This document shows positions 17,180 through 26,741 of a stretch of 64,000 nucleotides of DNA, in pieces. The translations under genes were made by a program, and so were the position numbers. Positions within the stretch are counted from its first letter, which is position 1, and every line of letters starts with the position of its first letter. The notes under the pieces are model-generated. The model worked only from the letters and a program-made list of their open reading frames with translations, searched no databases and was not told the origin of the DNA. Source of the stretch: Bacillota bacterium (lineage in GTDB: Bacteria > Bacillota_A > Clostridia > Lachnospirales > Lachnospiraceae); assembly GCA_023407175.1 (NCBI GenBank), contig JAEYMU010000017.1, positions 62,001 through 126,000 on the forward strand. The letters are read 5' to 3'.

Positions 17180-17216
17180 TGCAGGATGTAAAAATGACCG
17201 AAAAGAGGGATTGTTC

Positions 17217-19232
17217 ATGAAGCAGTATCATAGTGCAAGGAGCGGAGAAATTCGACAGGTTCAGATTAAGAACGGACTGTTTGGCAGAGTAACCGAATTA
17301 ATCATAAACGAAGTAATTCCATACCAATGGGAAATATTAAATGACCGTGCGGTTGCGGTTCCCGACCACAGCATTGAGAATTTCAGCGTAGCAAATGGAG
17401 AGGATGAAGGCTTTCCAAGCCATTGTATCGCAAATTTTAAGATAGCTGCAAAGGAAACTGAAGGGGATTTCTACGGAATGGTTTTTCAGGACAGTGATTT
17501 GGCCAAATGGCTGGAAGCTGTGGCATATCGCCTTATGAGCAATCCCGATTTCGATTTGGAGAAGATTGCAGATGAGACCATCGACCTGATTGGGCGCGCT
17601 CAGCAGGCCGACGGCTATCTGAATACGTATTTTACCATCAAAGAGCCCCAGAACAGATTTACCAATTTGTGCGAGTGCCACGAGCTGTATTGTGCCGGAC
17701 ATATGATAGAGGCGGCGGTTGCCTATTACAGGGCAACCGGAAAAAGAAAGCTGATTGACATCATGTGCCGGATGGTTGACTGTATCGACGCGGTAATCGG
17801 ACCGGAAGAGGAAGGAAAGCTGCCGGGCTATCCGGGGCATGAAGAAATAGAATTGGCATTGGTGAAGCTGTATCAGATTACAGAAGACCCGAAGCATCTG
17901 AAATTAGCCAAGTACTTTATTGACGAGAGGGGAAAAGAGCCCCATTACTTTGACCTGGAATTTGAAAGACGCAATCATGCATCACATTTTGATTATTTAT
18001 ATCCGCCCTATGGTATGTACAGCAATGGGCCAAAATACGAGCAATACCATCTTCCCATAAGAAAGCAGAAGGAATTTGTAGGACATGCGGTGCGCTGCAT
18101 GTACATGGCCTCCGGCGCAGTCGATGTGGCAAGGCTGACACAGGATGAAGAGCTGCTTGAAACCTGCCGTACCCTGTATGAGAATATGTCACAAAGAAGG
18201 CTGTACATAACAGGCGGTATCGGTTCTACTCCCAATGGCGAGATGTTTACCTTTGATTATGATCTGCCGAATGATTTGGTCTACGGCGAGACCTGTGCCT
18301 CCATCGGACTGATGTTTTTCATGCAGAGGATGCTGCTGGCCGAGCAGAAGAGCTGCTATGCGGATACCATGGAAAGAGCCCTGTTTAATACCTGTATCGC
18401 GGGAATGTCCTTAGACGGCAAGCGCTTCTTCTATGTAAATCCTCTGGAGGTCGATCCGGTAGCAAGCCGGGAAAACCCAAACAGAAAACATGTGCTTCCG
18501 GTAAGACCGGAGTGGTTTGGCTGTGCCTGCTGTCCTCCGAACCTGGCCCGTCTGATTACCTCGCTGCCGGAATATTTATATACGCTTACCGATCAATCCA
18601 TCTATATCAATCTTTATATGGAAAACCGCGCAGTAGTTCGGTTGAAGGATATGACGGTAGAATTTGAGGAAGTTACAAATTATCCTTATGAGGATAAAAT
18701 TACATTTTATATCCATACGCCGGGAAGCTATTCCATGAATTTGCGTATTCCCGAATGGAGCAAAAGCAATTGGAACATTAAAGTAAATCAAGAGGAACTG
18801 ACTTCCCCGCTCATCGACGGTTATGCAAGTGTTTTCAGGAACTGGGACAGGGGTGATCGGATAGAATTAGTCCTTGATATGACGCCCAGACGGGTTTATG
18901 CAAATCCGCTGGTATCAAAGGATATCGGAAAAGTAGCGATTCAAAGAGGCCCCCTCGTTTATTGCCTGGAGGAGGTTGATAACGGCAAGGGACTCACAAG
19001 AATTTTCCTTCCGAATACGTCTGAACTTAAGAGCGTTGAGAAGCCGGACAAGCTTTCGGGAATCGTTGAAATACAGACAGAGGGACTTAAGCTTACGGCA
19101 AGTGAAAAGGATGCGTTATATTCCTTTGAACAAAACAATAACTTTGAAAAAATTCCACTAACCTTTATTCCGTACTATGCCTGGGCAAACCGGGGAGAAA
19201 ATGAGATGACGGTATGGATCAATGAAAAATAA
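17217..19232 (+). CDS. GH127 beta-L-arabinofuranosidase
   Basis: 671 residues from ATG 17217 (AAAGAGGGA just upstream; the TTG at 17211 has worse spacing). The GH127 active site is intact: Glu358 and Cys360 in YGETCASIG, and the Cys pair in FGCACCPPNLAR (438-439), which correspond to the zinc-binding Glu and three Cys of the bifidobacterial enzyme HypBA1, one Cys being the nucleophile. No signal peptide, so it works in the cytoplasm on imported short sugars. It removes terminal beta-L-arabinofuranosyl units, for example from hydroxyproline-linked arabinosides. Its position directly after a sugar importer supports this. Confidence 0.92.
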   Translation: MKQYHSARSGEIRQVQIKNGLFGRVTELIINEVIPYQWEILNDRAVAVPDHSIENFSVANGEDEGFPSHCIANFKIAAKETEGDFYGMVFQDSDLAKWLEAVAYRLMSNPDFDLEKIADETIDLIGRAQQADGYLNTYFTIKEPQNRFTNLCECHELYCAGHMIEAAVAYYRATGKRKLIDIMCRMVDCIDAVIGPEEEGKLPGYPGHEEIELALVKLYQITEDPKHLKLAKYFIDERGKEPHYFDLEFERRNHASHFDYLYPPYGMYSNGPKYEQYHLPIRKQKEFVGHAVRCMYMASGAVDVARLTQDEELLETCRTLYENMSQRRLYITGGIGSTPNGEMFTFDYDLPNDLVYGETCASIGLMFFMQRMLLAEQKSCYADTMERALFNTCIAGMSLDGKRFFYVNPLEVDPVASRENPNRKHVLPVRPEWFGCACCPPNLARLITSLPEYLYTLTDQSIYINLYMENRAVVRLKDMTVEFEEVTNYPYEDKITFYIHTPGSYSMNLRIPEWSKSNWNIKVNQEELTSPLIDGYASVFRNWDRGDRIELVLDMTPRRVYANPLVSKDIGKVAIQRGPLVYCLEEVDNGKGLTRIFLPNTSELKSVEKPDKLSGIVEIQTEGLKLTASEKDALYSFEQNNNFEKIPLTFIPYYAWANRGENEMTVWINEK

Positions 19233-19257
19233 ATAACAGGAAAGGAAGGATATTATT

Positions 19258-21267
19258 ATGGCATTTCGACAGGAAAAGGGTAAATTATTCTATGTAAACG
19301 GGGGTGAAACAGTACAGGTGGAGGCCTGGGGTGAAAACAGCCTAAGAGTCAGGTCAACCAAGACATCAAAAATCAGTCAGGAGGACTGGGCACTGCTTTC
19401 TCCGAAGCCCTGTGAAGCAACGATTAAGATAGAAGGCAAGACAGCCTTCATCACAAACGGTAAAATCAAAGCGGTATTTAACGAATTCGGATGGTTAAGC
19501 TACTATAATCAAAAGGGTGAAACCCTGCTGGAGGAATTCTGGAGAGTCAATGAGGGCGGAGAAAAGACAAGCGCTCTGGCAGTATTCGGACGGGAATTCA
19601 AGCCGATTGTAGGCACCAGCGATTATAAGATTAAGCTTCGCTTTGAAGGAAACGACAAGGAGAAAATCTACGGTCTGGGACAGCGCCAGGAGCGTCAGCT
19701 CAATATGAAGGGCTGCTCGGTGGAGCTGGCACAGCGCAATTCACAGGCCAGCGTACCTTTTGCACTTTCCAGCTTAGGCTATGGTATTCTATGGAACAAT
19801 CCGGCAGTCGGTAATGTTACCTTTGCCAATAATGTTACGGTTTGGGAGGCTGACTGCTCGGAGCACATCGATATCTGGATTACAGCCGGAGATACTCCGG
19901 CAGAGATTGAGGAGGCTTATGCCACGGCAACGGGCAAAACTCCGATGATGCCTGATTATGCTACCGGCTTCTGGCAGTGCAAGCTTCGTTATACAACACA
20001 GGAGCAATTACTGGAGGTGGCCAGAGAGTATAAAAGAAGAGGACTTCCGATTTCAGTTATCGTATGCGATTTCTTCCACTGGACGGAGCAGGGTGAATGG
20101 AAATTTGACCCCGAGTTTTGGCCGGATCCCCAGGCGATGGTGGATGAATTAAGAGAAATGGGCATAGAGCTCATGGTATCCATCTGGCCGACGGTAGATG
20201 TGAACAGTGAAAACTATGAGGAAATGCGCGAGCTGGGTTATCTGGTGCGTTCGGAGCGGGCCACACCGACGAATATGAATTTCATGGGCAATGAGGTGTT
20301 TTATGATGCCATGAACCCGGATGCAAGAAAATATGTATGGGAAAAGGCAAAGAAGAATTATTATGATTATGGAATAAAAATCTTCTGGCTGGACGAGGCA
20401 GAGCCGGATTATATGTTCCATTATGATTTTGATAATTTCCGTTATTATAACGGGCCCGCCGTTAAGGTCAGCAATATCTACCCCTTCGAATACGCAAAAA
20501 CCTTCTACGAGGGCATGGAGGCGGAGGGACAGGAGAATATCCTGAATTTAATCCGCTGCGTATGGGCCGGAAGCCAGAGATACGGAACCCTGTTATGGTC
20601 CGGGGATGTTCATTCCACCTTTGAATGCTTAAGAAGACAGTTTGCAGCAGGACTGAATGCGGGAATCTCCGGTATCCCATGGTGGACCACCGACATCGGA
20701 GGCTTTACGGGAGGAAATATCACCGATCCGAAATTCCATGAGCTCTTAATTCGCTGGTTCCAATTCGGTGTATTCTGCCCGGTTACAAGGCTGCACGGCT
20801 TCCGTCTGCCAATTGATTTCTCCATATCCAATGCTGCAAAAATGTTTAATGAGCCCTTTGGCAGCGGTGCGGACAACGAGCTATGGAGCTATGGCGAGCA
20901 GGTATACGAAATACTGAAAACCTGCACCATGACCAGAGAAAGCTTAAGGCCCTATGTAAAAGAGCAGATGAAAGCCGCTCATGAGAAGGGCACACCGGTA
21001 ATCCGTCCTCTTTTCTACGATTTCCCCGAACAGGAAAAATGCTGGAGCATAGAGGATGAGTATATGTTCGGACCTGATATTCTGGTTGCACCGGTGCTGT
21101 ATGAAGGTGTGCAAAGGCGCAGTGTATATCTGCCGGAGGGTAAAAGCTGGACGGATGTAAATACAGGTAAGGTATATGAGGGAGGAAGCCTGATCGAGGT
21201 AGAGGCTCCGCTTAACGTGATACCGGTATTTACAACCAATGGTATGACATTTTCCTTTGTAAAATAA
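19258..21267 (+). CDS. GH31 glycoside hydrolase (alpha-xylosidase/alpha-glucosidase family)
   Basis: 669 residues without a signal peptide. GH31 landmarks: GFWQCKLRYTTQ, the nucleophile Asp379 in FWLDEAEPD, and the acid/base Asp450 in LLWSGDVHSTF, followed by GIPWWTTDIGGF and the C-terminal beta domains. GH31 retaining enzymes cleave alpha-linked glucose, xylose or galactose. With GH127 in the same operon, trimming of plant-wall oligosaccharides such as xyloglucan fragments or arabinosylated glycans is plausible. The precise specificity is not readable. RBS GGAAAGGAAGG precedes ATG 19258. Confidence 0.92.
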   Translation: MAFRQEKGKLFYVNGGETVQVEAWGENSLRVRSTKTSKISQEDWALLSPKPCEATIKIEGKTAFITNGKIKAVFNEFGWLSYYNQKGETLLEEFWRVNEGGEKTSALAVFGREFKPIVGTSDYKIKLRFEGNDKEKIYGLGQRQERQLNMKGCSVELAQRNSQASVPFALSSLGYGILWNNPAVGNVTFANNVTVWEADCSEHIDIWITAGDTPAEIEEAYATATGKTPMMPDYATGFWQCKLRYTTQEQLLEVAREYKRRGLPISVIVCDFFHWTEQGEWKFDPEFWPDPQAMVDELREMGIELMVSIWPTVDVNSENYEEMRELGYLVRSERATPTNMNFMGNEVFYDAMNPDARKYVWEKAKKNYYDYGIKIFWLDEAEPDYMFHYDFDNFRYYNGPAVKVSNIYPFEYAKTFYEGMEAEGQENILNLIRCVWAGSQRYGTLLWSGDVHSTFECLRRQFAAGLNAGISGIPWWTTDIGGFTGGNITDPKFHELLIRWFQFGVFCPVTRLHGFRLPIDFSISNAAKMFNEPFGSGADNELWSYGEQVYEILKTCTMTRESLRPYVKEQMKAAHEKGTPVIRPLFYDFPEQEKCWSIEDEYMFGPDILVAPVLYEGVQRRSVYLPEGKSWTDVNTGKVYEGGSLIEVEAPLNVIPVFTTNGMTFSFVK

Positions 21268-21312
21268 TAAATTGAACAGTTACTATAAGCGGCATTCAAG
21301 GAGGTATCTGTC

Positions 21313-22083
21313 ATGAAACATCGGCTGCTGATCATATTAATCCTATTTGCCCTTTTCCTGGCAGGCTGTGATAAAGAAGCTGCGGACGCACCGGAAATGC
21401 TGGAGGGAACCGTCTCGCCGGAGGATTATCCGGACTTCGTCCAACTGGGAGACTATAAGGACATTGTAGTTGAAATACCGGGTCAGGATGAAGTAACAGA
21501 GGCGGACATAAAGGAACAGGTTGATTATGCCCTGGAGACCTCCGGTGAGAGCGAGTTAACCCAGGAAAATGTCAAGACTGTATCAGGCTATGAAACCATA
21601 GAAGAATATAAGGAAGCGGTAAAAAAGAATCTGGAACAGATGAACCAATCAGCCTGGGATGCACAGCTTATGAACAAGGCCTGGGATGCGGCATTGTCCA
21701 ACGCTACCTTGCTCAAATGCCCGAAAGATATGTATGAGAAGGAACTTGCCGAAGTAGAGGCGATGTATCATAGTTACACCGGTATGCTGGGTATCTCCTA
21801 TGAAGAGGTTCTGGAGCGCTTTAATCTTACCGAAGAGGATATTCAAAAGAAGGCCCTTGATTATGTGAAAAGCGATATGATGGTCTATGCAATTGCAAAG
21901 GCAGAAAATATAACGGTCAGTGATGAGGAATATTCCCTTGAGGTCAAAAAAAGAATGAAGTATTATAACGTGGATACGGAACAGGAGTTGGCAGATGCGC
22001 TTGGCGAGGATACGGACTTGCATTTCATATTTCTGGCCGATAAGATAATGGAATTTGTAGTGGATCACGCAAAAACCGAATAA
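21313..22083 (+). CDS. Trigger-factor-like lipoprotein (C-terminal chaperone domain)
   Basis: 256 residues. A lipoprotein signal ends LFLAGC (Cys19). The rest is helical and acidic: VSGYETIEEYKEAVKKNLEQM, ALSNATLLKCPKDMYEKELAEVEAMYHSY, ITVSDEEYSLEV. This matches the trigger factor C-terminal (SurA-like) chaperone region, without ribosome-binding or PPIase domains. It would act on the outer face of the membrane, perhaps helping secreted proteins fold. It follows the GH31 gene by 45 bases and is followed by a terminator, so it closes the operon. A role specific to the sugar locus is uncertain. Confidence 0.7.
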   Translation: MKHRLLIILILFALFLAGCDKEAADAPEMLEGTVSPEDYPDFVQLGDYKDIVVEIPGQDEVTEADIKEQVDYALETSGESELTQENVKTVSGYETIEEYKEAVKKNLEQMNQSAWDAQLMNKAWDAALSNATLLKCPKDMYEKELAEVEAMYHSYTGMLGISYEEVLERFNLTEEDIQKKALDYVKSDMMVYAIAKAENITVSDEEYSLEVKKRMKYYNVDTEQELADALGEDTDLHFIFLADKIMEFVVDHAKTE

Positions 22084-22090
22084 GGATGCG

Positions 22091-22137
22091 AAAGCAGCGG
22101 ATTTCCTTTTATAGAGGAAAGCCGCTGCTTTATCTTT
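22091..22137 (+). terminator. Rho-independent terminator after the sugar operon
   Basis: AAAGCAGCGG and CCGCTGCTTT arms with an inner TTCCT/AGGAA pairing, then TATCTTTT. Confidence 0.8.
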
Positions 22138-22587
22138 TGACAGGCATAAGCTGCCAGAGACAGAGCCACGTCTTATTGTAGATATAAACTGGTAAATCAA
22201 AAGAAATGAGATTGCTCTAATGGACAATCTCATTTCCTGAAAACTCCCATGCTTACGCGCTTTCGGTTGTATTGGGGAATAGGTTGTGAGGTTGAATAAC
22301 TTTCGTATTCAATATTTTATTAATGGGGGTAGTTGATTTGGAAAGTTATGTAACCTCATGTAAATAGAATAGTGCATTTTTAAATAATTGTCAATATTTT
22401 TATATCTAATAAGATGTAAAAATTAAAATAGTATAATATAAGATAAGTATACTGATAAATACCGATTATGATTATATTCTAATTAATCTAATTATTAATC
22501 AGCACAGAAGAAGCTATAAAGAGTATTTTAAGAATAAGGTGCCGGATAAGTATCGTGTAAAATTACAGTAAGATATTTGTTCGGTAT
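22138..22587. other. AT-rich non-coding stretch with one inverted repeat
   Basis: No convincing gene on either strand over about 450 bases. It includes an inverted repeat GAAATGAGATTG (22203-22214) / CAATCTCATTTC (22225-22236), terminator-like but without a T-tract. Base composition drops sharply in GC from here, which I take as the left edge of an island reaching to about 26.7 kb. Confidence 0.5.
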
Positions 22588-22620
22588 AAAAAAGAAGCTT
22601 TACAGTTGCCTGTAAGCTTC
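22588..22620 (-). terminator. Rho-independent terminator of the XRE gene
   Basis: On the minus strand, GAAGCTTACAG and CTGTAAAGCTTC arms flank GCAA and are followed by six T. It lies directly after the XRE stop codon. Confidence 0.8.
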
Positions 22621-22630
22621 CGCTATTCAT

Positions 22631-22999
22631 TTAACGGTTTATGATTCTGAACATAGTATCAAGGATTATCAACATATCTTTCTTATCTTTAGAATTCATG
22701 ACATTTAGTCGGTTGATAAGATATGCCAGGATAGTATCGTCTGTATCATCGGTATCCTCTATGTTGTCTGTAGTATCATTCGGCTCATGGAAATTAGTAA
22801 AGAATTCTTCGAATGTAATCCCCAGGGCTTTTATTATTTTACCAAGCATGTCTACTGTAGGACTTCGGTCCCCTCTTTCGACGTACCCTAAATGGGCCGT
22901 ACTAATACCTGCCCTGTGTGCAAGCTCTTCTATGCTAAAACCCTTGTCGTTTCTGATAATTCTTATTCTATCTCCAAGTATATTCGATAATTCACTCAT
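22631..22999 (-). CDS. XRE-family helix-turn-helix regulator
   Basis: 122 residues. The N-terminal Cro/C1 HTH is clear: LGDRIRIIRNDKGFSIEELAHRAGIS, then HLGYVERGDRSPTVDMLGKIIKALGITFEEFF. An Asp/Thr-rich linker (about 80-91) leads to a short helical tail. Such regulators often control neighbouring mobile or defence genes. It is transcribed away from the methyltransferase remnant and helicase, within an AT-rich island, so it may govern them, but no operator was identified. Confidence 0.88.
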   Translation of the reverse strand: MSELSNILGDRIRIIRNDKGFSIEELAHRAGISTAHLGYVERGDRSPTVDMLGKIIKALGITFEEFFTNFHEPNDTTDNIEDTDDTDDTILAYLINRLNVMNSKDKKDMLIILDTMFRIINR

Positions 23000-23203
23000 T
23001 TAAATTTAATGCCTCCTGTTAGATTTAAGATATCCATTATTTTTGTCATTAACAAGAATGTTTAAGTGATAAAAATAACAAATATATATTATAAATGACT
23101 ACCAGTTATAAAAATGGTTTGATATATTATTTTAGATTTATATACAATTCTGGTGGGCTTTGTTATATAATGGAAGATAATAAGATATAAGGCGGAGGCG
23201 GTA

Positions 23204-23611
23204 TTGAATAATCAAAATGATATTACGTTAAATATTATAATAATCACGCAGAGCAGTTTTATAATGATACTGCTGGGGTCTCTTTTTCTGAAATACAAAA
23301 TAATTTTATAAAATATTTGCCAGATAAAGCTATTGTATTTAGATATTGAGGATATTCAGCATGTAATGATAAAACTTAGGGATGCATTGAAAATGGAGGG
23401 CTATTTATATACATCATTTAAATATGGCGAGTTTAGCGGTCCGCGTAATGGTTGATTCTTTACGGATATGACGGAAGATAATTTTATGGATCTTATTAGC
23501 ACCATTGGAGGATACGATATTATTGAGATGAGAAGCACTCTTGATGTAAGATATGGGAGAGAAGATGAAAAATGGATCAATATAATTCTAAGGAAAGCTA
23601 TAATCAAATAG
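23204..23611 (+). pseudogene. Decayed class I SAM-dependent methyltransferase gene
   Basis: Conceptual translation in shifting frames gives pieces of one protein: MNNQNDITLN from TTG 23204 (RBS GGCGGAGG), a frameshift, then YYNNHAEQFYNDTAG and FSEIQNNFIKYLPDKAIVF, an in-frame stop, a missing middle, then LRDALKMEGYLYTSFKYGEF and SGPRNG(stop)FFTDMTEDNF and GREDEKWINIILRK. These match the N- and C-terminal ends of small Firmicutes SAM methyltransferases; the DLGCGSG SAM-binding core and about 80 residues are deleted. The end overlaps the start of the helicase gene in another frame, suggesting the two were once a coupled pair. Confidence 0.75.
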
Positions 23612-26058
23612 ATCAGGAATTATCTGTCGACAGCCTATACAATGAATATTCATACCAGAATGCGATTACCGGAGATAGCCGTTTCCTGTATTATCAACTG
23701 AAGATCAGCATTTTATCTGCTGATAGAATTGATATAATTATTTCATTTTTGATGGAATCAGGGGTCCGCTTAATTCTTGACGATTTAAAAAAGGCATTGG
23801 AACGGGGTGTTAAAATTAGAATACTTACCGGAAATTATCTTGGAATCACACAGCCTTCCGCCCTATTCCTTCTGAAAAAGGAATTAGGTAATCAAGTCGA
23901 CCTTAGATTATATAATAATCCAAAAAAGTCATTTCATCCTAAGTCATATATTTTTCACTATAAAAACGATGGAGAAATATATATTGGTTCGTCAAATCTT
24001 TCTTATGGAGCATTGACTTCATCCATAGAGTGGAATTATCGTTTTACAAGAACAAATAATTCCATAGCTTTTGATGTTTTTTTCAAAGCTTTTGAGGATT
24101 TATTCCATAACCATTCCTATAAAGTTACGGACAAAGTATTACATGAGTATACGAAGAGCTGGAAAAAGCCTTTTGTAAATAAGGATTTTGAAAAATATGA
24201 AACACAAGAACAAATAATAACAAATATTTTTAAGCCTGTGGGAGCACAAATCGAAGCCCTATATTTGCTTGACAAAAGCCGTAAAGAGGGCTTTGATAAG
24301 GGTATTGTCATTGCAGCCACCGGAATTGGCAAGACCTATCTGGCAGCATTTGATTCAAAGGAATATAAAAATATATTATTTGTAGCCCACAGAGAAGAGA
24401 TTTTAAGACAGGCAGAAAAAAGCTTCTATCATGTCAGACAATCTGATAATTACGGTTTTTTTACCGGAAATCAAAAAGATACTGATAAAGCGGTTGTTTT
24501 TGCACTGGTTCAAAGCCTTGGCAAGGAAGAATGTCTGGATGTTGATTATTTTGAAAAAGATTTTTTTGATTACATAATCATTGATGAATTCCATCATGCA
24601 GCAGCCAGAAATTATATGAACATAATTAATTATTTTACCCCAAAGTTTCTGCTGGGACTTACAGCAACTCCGGAACGGTTGGATTCAAAAGATGTATTTG
24701 AATTATGTGATTATAATATTGTATATGAGGTACGCTTAAAGGAAGCCATCAATAAGGGATGGCTGGTTCCATTTCATTACTATGGAATTTATGATGAGAC
24801 TGTTAATTATGAAAATATTCGATTTTTTAATGGAAAGTATAATGATAGGGACTTAGAAGAGGCCTTGATGCTCGATAGAAGAAGTGAACTAATATTTAAA
24901 CATTACCGGAAATACAATTCGAAAAAAGCGTTGGGATTTTGTTCTTCTAAGCTACATGCAGAATATATGGCAAGTGAATTCTGTAAATACGGAGTACCTG
25001 CGGTATCTGTGTATAGTGGAGTACAGGGAAAATTCAGCATGGATAGAAAAGAAGCTGTTGAAGGTTTGATAAAAGGAAACATAAAGGTGATTTTTTCGGT
25101 AGATATGTTTAATGAAGGATTGGATATCCGTGATATCGATTTGGTAATGTTTTTACGCCCAACACAGTCACCTACGGTTTTTCTACAGCAATTGGGACGT
25201 GGGCTTAGAAAAAGTAAAGGGAAAGAATACCTTAATGTACTTGACTTTATCGGTAATTATAAAAAAGCTAATCTGATACCAGCTTTCTTAAGTAATGAAA
25301 GCGTTAATGACAGAAAAAGCCTAAAATTAGGTATAGCAACTTTTGAATATCCGGATGAATGTGTTGTTGATTTTGATTTTCGTATTATTGATATCTTTGA
25401 AAAACAGGCGGAACAGGAGTTGTCATTAAAAGATAAAATAATAAATGAGTTCGAGCGGGTTACATATGAAATAGGGCATATCCCTTCCAGAATGGAATTA
25501 TTTGCGCAGATGGATAGCGATTTGTATGACAGCATTAGGACAAAAAGTAAACTTAATGTGTTTTCTCATTACCTTGATTTCCTAATGGAAAGGGATAGCT
25601 TATCAGAGCAGGAGAAGGCATTGTGTTGCGGTCGGGGGAAAGAATTTATCAATATGATAGAAACCACAAGCATGTCTAAAACATATAAAATGCCACTTTT
25701 ACTGGCGTTTTATAATCATGGGAATATTAAAATGCAGGTAAGTGAAGAGGATGTCTACCAAAGTTTTTATGAATTCTACCATAGGGGCTCCAATAAAGTT
25801 GATATGCTGCGGGATAAGAGCACAAAATCTTTTGAAAGTTGGAATAAGCAAAAGTATATTAAGCTGGCGAAAGATAATCCGATTCGTTTTATGCTGGAGA
25901 CACATGGAGACTTCTTTATAAAGAGTGACGGACATCTTCTTGCTTTGGAGGATGATTTGGCTGGTATAATTAAGATGGATGTATTTTCAAAGCATATGTC
26001 AGATGCGATTGAATATAGAATTATATGCTATTATAGAAATCGAGGACTTTTGAAATAA
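23572..26058 (+). CDS. PLD-nuclease / SF2 DEAD-DEAH helicase fusion protein
   Basis: 828 residues. The N-terminal quarter is a phospholipase D-like domain with one HKD motif (HPKSYIF, then GSSNLSYGALTSSIEWNYR). It is followed by an SF2 helicase: Walker A AATGIGKTYLAA (about 244-255), FVAHREE, motif II IIDEFHHAA, motif III LGLTATPERLD, motif V FSVDMFNEGLDI and motif VI QQLGRGLRKSKGK. The C-terminal 250 residues are poorly conserved to the eye. PLD-helicase fusions occur in DNA repair and in several anti-phage systems. It lies in an AT-rich island with a dead methyltransferase and XRE regulators, so a defence or restriction role is plausible but unproven. Confidence 0.88.
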   Translation: MDQYNSKESYNQIDQELSVDSLYNEYSYQNAITGDSRFLYYQLKISILSADRIDIIISFLMESGVRLILDDLKKALERGVKIRILTGNYLGITQPSALFLLKKELGNQVDLRLYNNPKKSFHPKSYIFHYKNDGEIYIGSSNLSYGALTSSIEWNYRFTRTNNSIAFDVFFKAFEDLFHNHSYKVTDKVLHEYTKSWKKPFVNKDFEKYETQEQIITNIFKPVGAQIEALYLLDKSRKEGFDKGIVIAATGIGKTYLAAFDSKEYKNILFVAHREEILRQAEKSFYHVRQSDNYGFFTGNQKDTDKAVVFALVQSLGKEECLDVDYFEKDFFDYIIIDEFHHAAARNYMNIINYFTPKFLLGLTATPERLDSKDVFELCDYNIVYEVRLKEAINKGWLVPFHYYGIYDETVNYENIRFFNGKYNDRDLEEALMLDRRSELIFKHYRKYNSKKALGFCSSKLHAEYMASEFCKYGVPAVSVYSGVQGKFSMDRKEAVEGLIKGNIKVIFSVDMFNEGLDIRDIDLVMFLRPTQSPTVFLQQLGRGLRKSKGKEYLNVLDFIGNYKKANLIPAFLSNESVNDRKSLKLGIATFEYPDECVVDFDFRIIDIFEKQAEQELSLKDKIINEFERVTYEIGHIPSRMELFAQMDSDLYDSIRTKSKLNVFSHYLDFLMERDSLSEQEKALCCGRGKEFINMIETTSMSKTYKMPLLLAFYNHGNIKMQVSEEDVYQSFYEFYHRGSNKVDMLRDKSTKSFESWNKQKYIKLAKDNPIRFMLETHGDFFIKSDGHLLALEDDLAGIIKMDVFSKHMSDAIEYRIICYYRNRGLLK

Positions 26059-26110
26059 ATAAGGAAGGGTAATAATAGCTTTTATACCACAAGTATAATG
26101 ACAAATCATT

Positions 26111-26305
26111 TTGCTTATGATAATATTAACATCAGAAAGAAAAAAGAAATGGGCAGAGCAAACGGCCAGAAAGAGTATTGCAATGATGAACACAGTTTTT
26201 GTATTAGCTTATGTAAAGAGTGAACGTTATGAAGCGCTGAGTAGAGAGCAGAGCTTAGATTTCATGCACTTTTATAAGATAATGCGAAAATGGCAACCCG
26301 TGTGA
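26111..26305 (+). other. Short unexplained open frame, possible gene remnant
   Basis: A 64-codon frame beginning at TTG with no convincing RBS. The translation (for example SERYEALSREQSLDFMHFYKIM) is helical-looking, unlike random sequence, but I recognise no family. It could be the 3' remnant of a larger gene lost during island decay. Confidence 0.2.
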
Positions 26306-26344
26306 TGAATTGATGGATTGTAATAGATTTACATGGACTTTATG

Positions 26345-26381
26345 AACCGCTTATCTTATAGAAAAGGTAAGCGGTTTTTTT
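26345..26381 (+). terminator. Rho-independent terminator
   Basis: Arms AACCGCTTA (26345-26353) and TAAGCGGTT (26368-26376), extended by CTT/AAG, then seven T. It would end transcription from the helicase gene. Confidence 0.85.
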
Positions 26382-26443
26382 ATTTATTTTGAAAAGAGGG
26401 AAATTAGGATGTTAAAATTTTTTGCGGAACAGGAGGAAAGAAA

Positions 26444-26698
26444 ATGATGCATATCCCGATTATTGATATAGCTAAAACGGGACAGAACATTGTGCGATTA
26501 AGAGATAGGAATGGATTGTCTGTAAGGGATTTGCAGGATGTCTTTGGATTTACGACACCCCAGGCAATTTACAAATGGCAGCATGGAACTGCGTTGCCGA
26601 CTGTAGATAATCTTGCCGTATTAGCAGCAGTTTTTCATGTTCGCATAGATGATATTCTGGTTATGGATGACAATCTGAACATGCAGACAAGCGCATGA
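26444..26698 (+). CDS. Small XRE-family helix-turn-helix protein
   Basis: 84 residues with AGGAGG well placed before ATG 26444. It is nearly all HTH: GQNIVRLRDRNGLSVRDLQDVFGFTTPQAIYKWQHGTALPTVDNLAVLAAVFHVRIDDIL. The family is common in Clostridia as stand-alone regulators of unknown regulon. It lies between the helicase terminator and the tRNA genes. An inverted repeat AACAGATT/AATCTGTT follows its stop codon at 26713-26739. Confidence 0.85.
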   Translation: MMHIPIIDIAKTGQNIVRLRDRNGLSVRDLQDVFGFTTPQAIYKWQHGTALPTVDNLAVLAAVFHVRIDDILVMDDNLNMQTSA

Positions 26699-26712
26699 AC
26701 GGAAAATAAATA

Positions 26713-26739
26713 AACAGATTTACAATCGGTGAATCTGTT
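26713..26739. repeat. Inverted repeat before the tRNA cluster
   Basis: AACAGATT and AATCTGTT around an 11-base loop, with no T-tract. It ends three bases before the first tRNA gene and may be a leader or processing hairpin. Confidence 0.5.
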
Positions 26740-26741
26740 AC

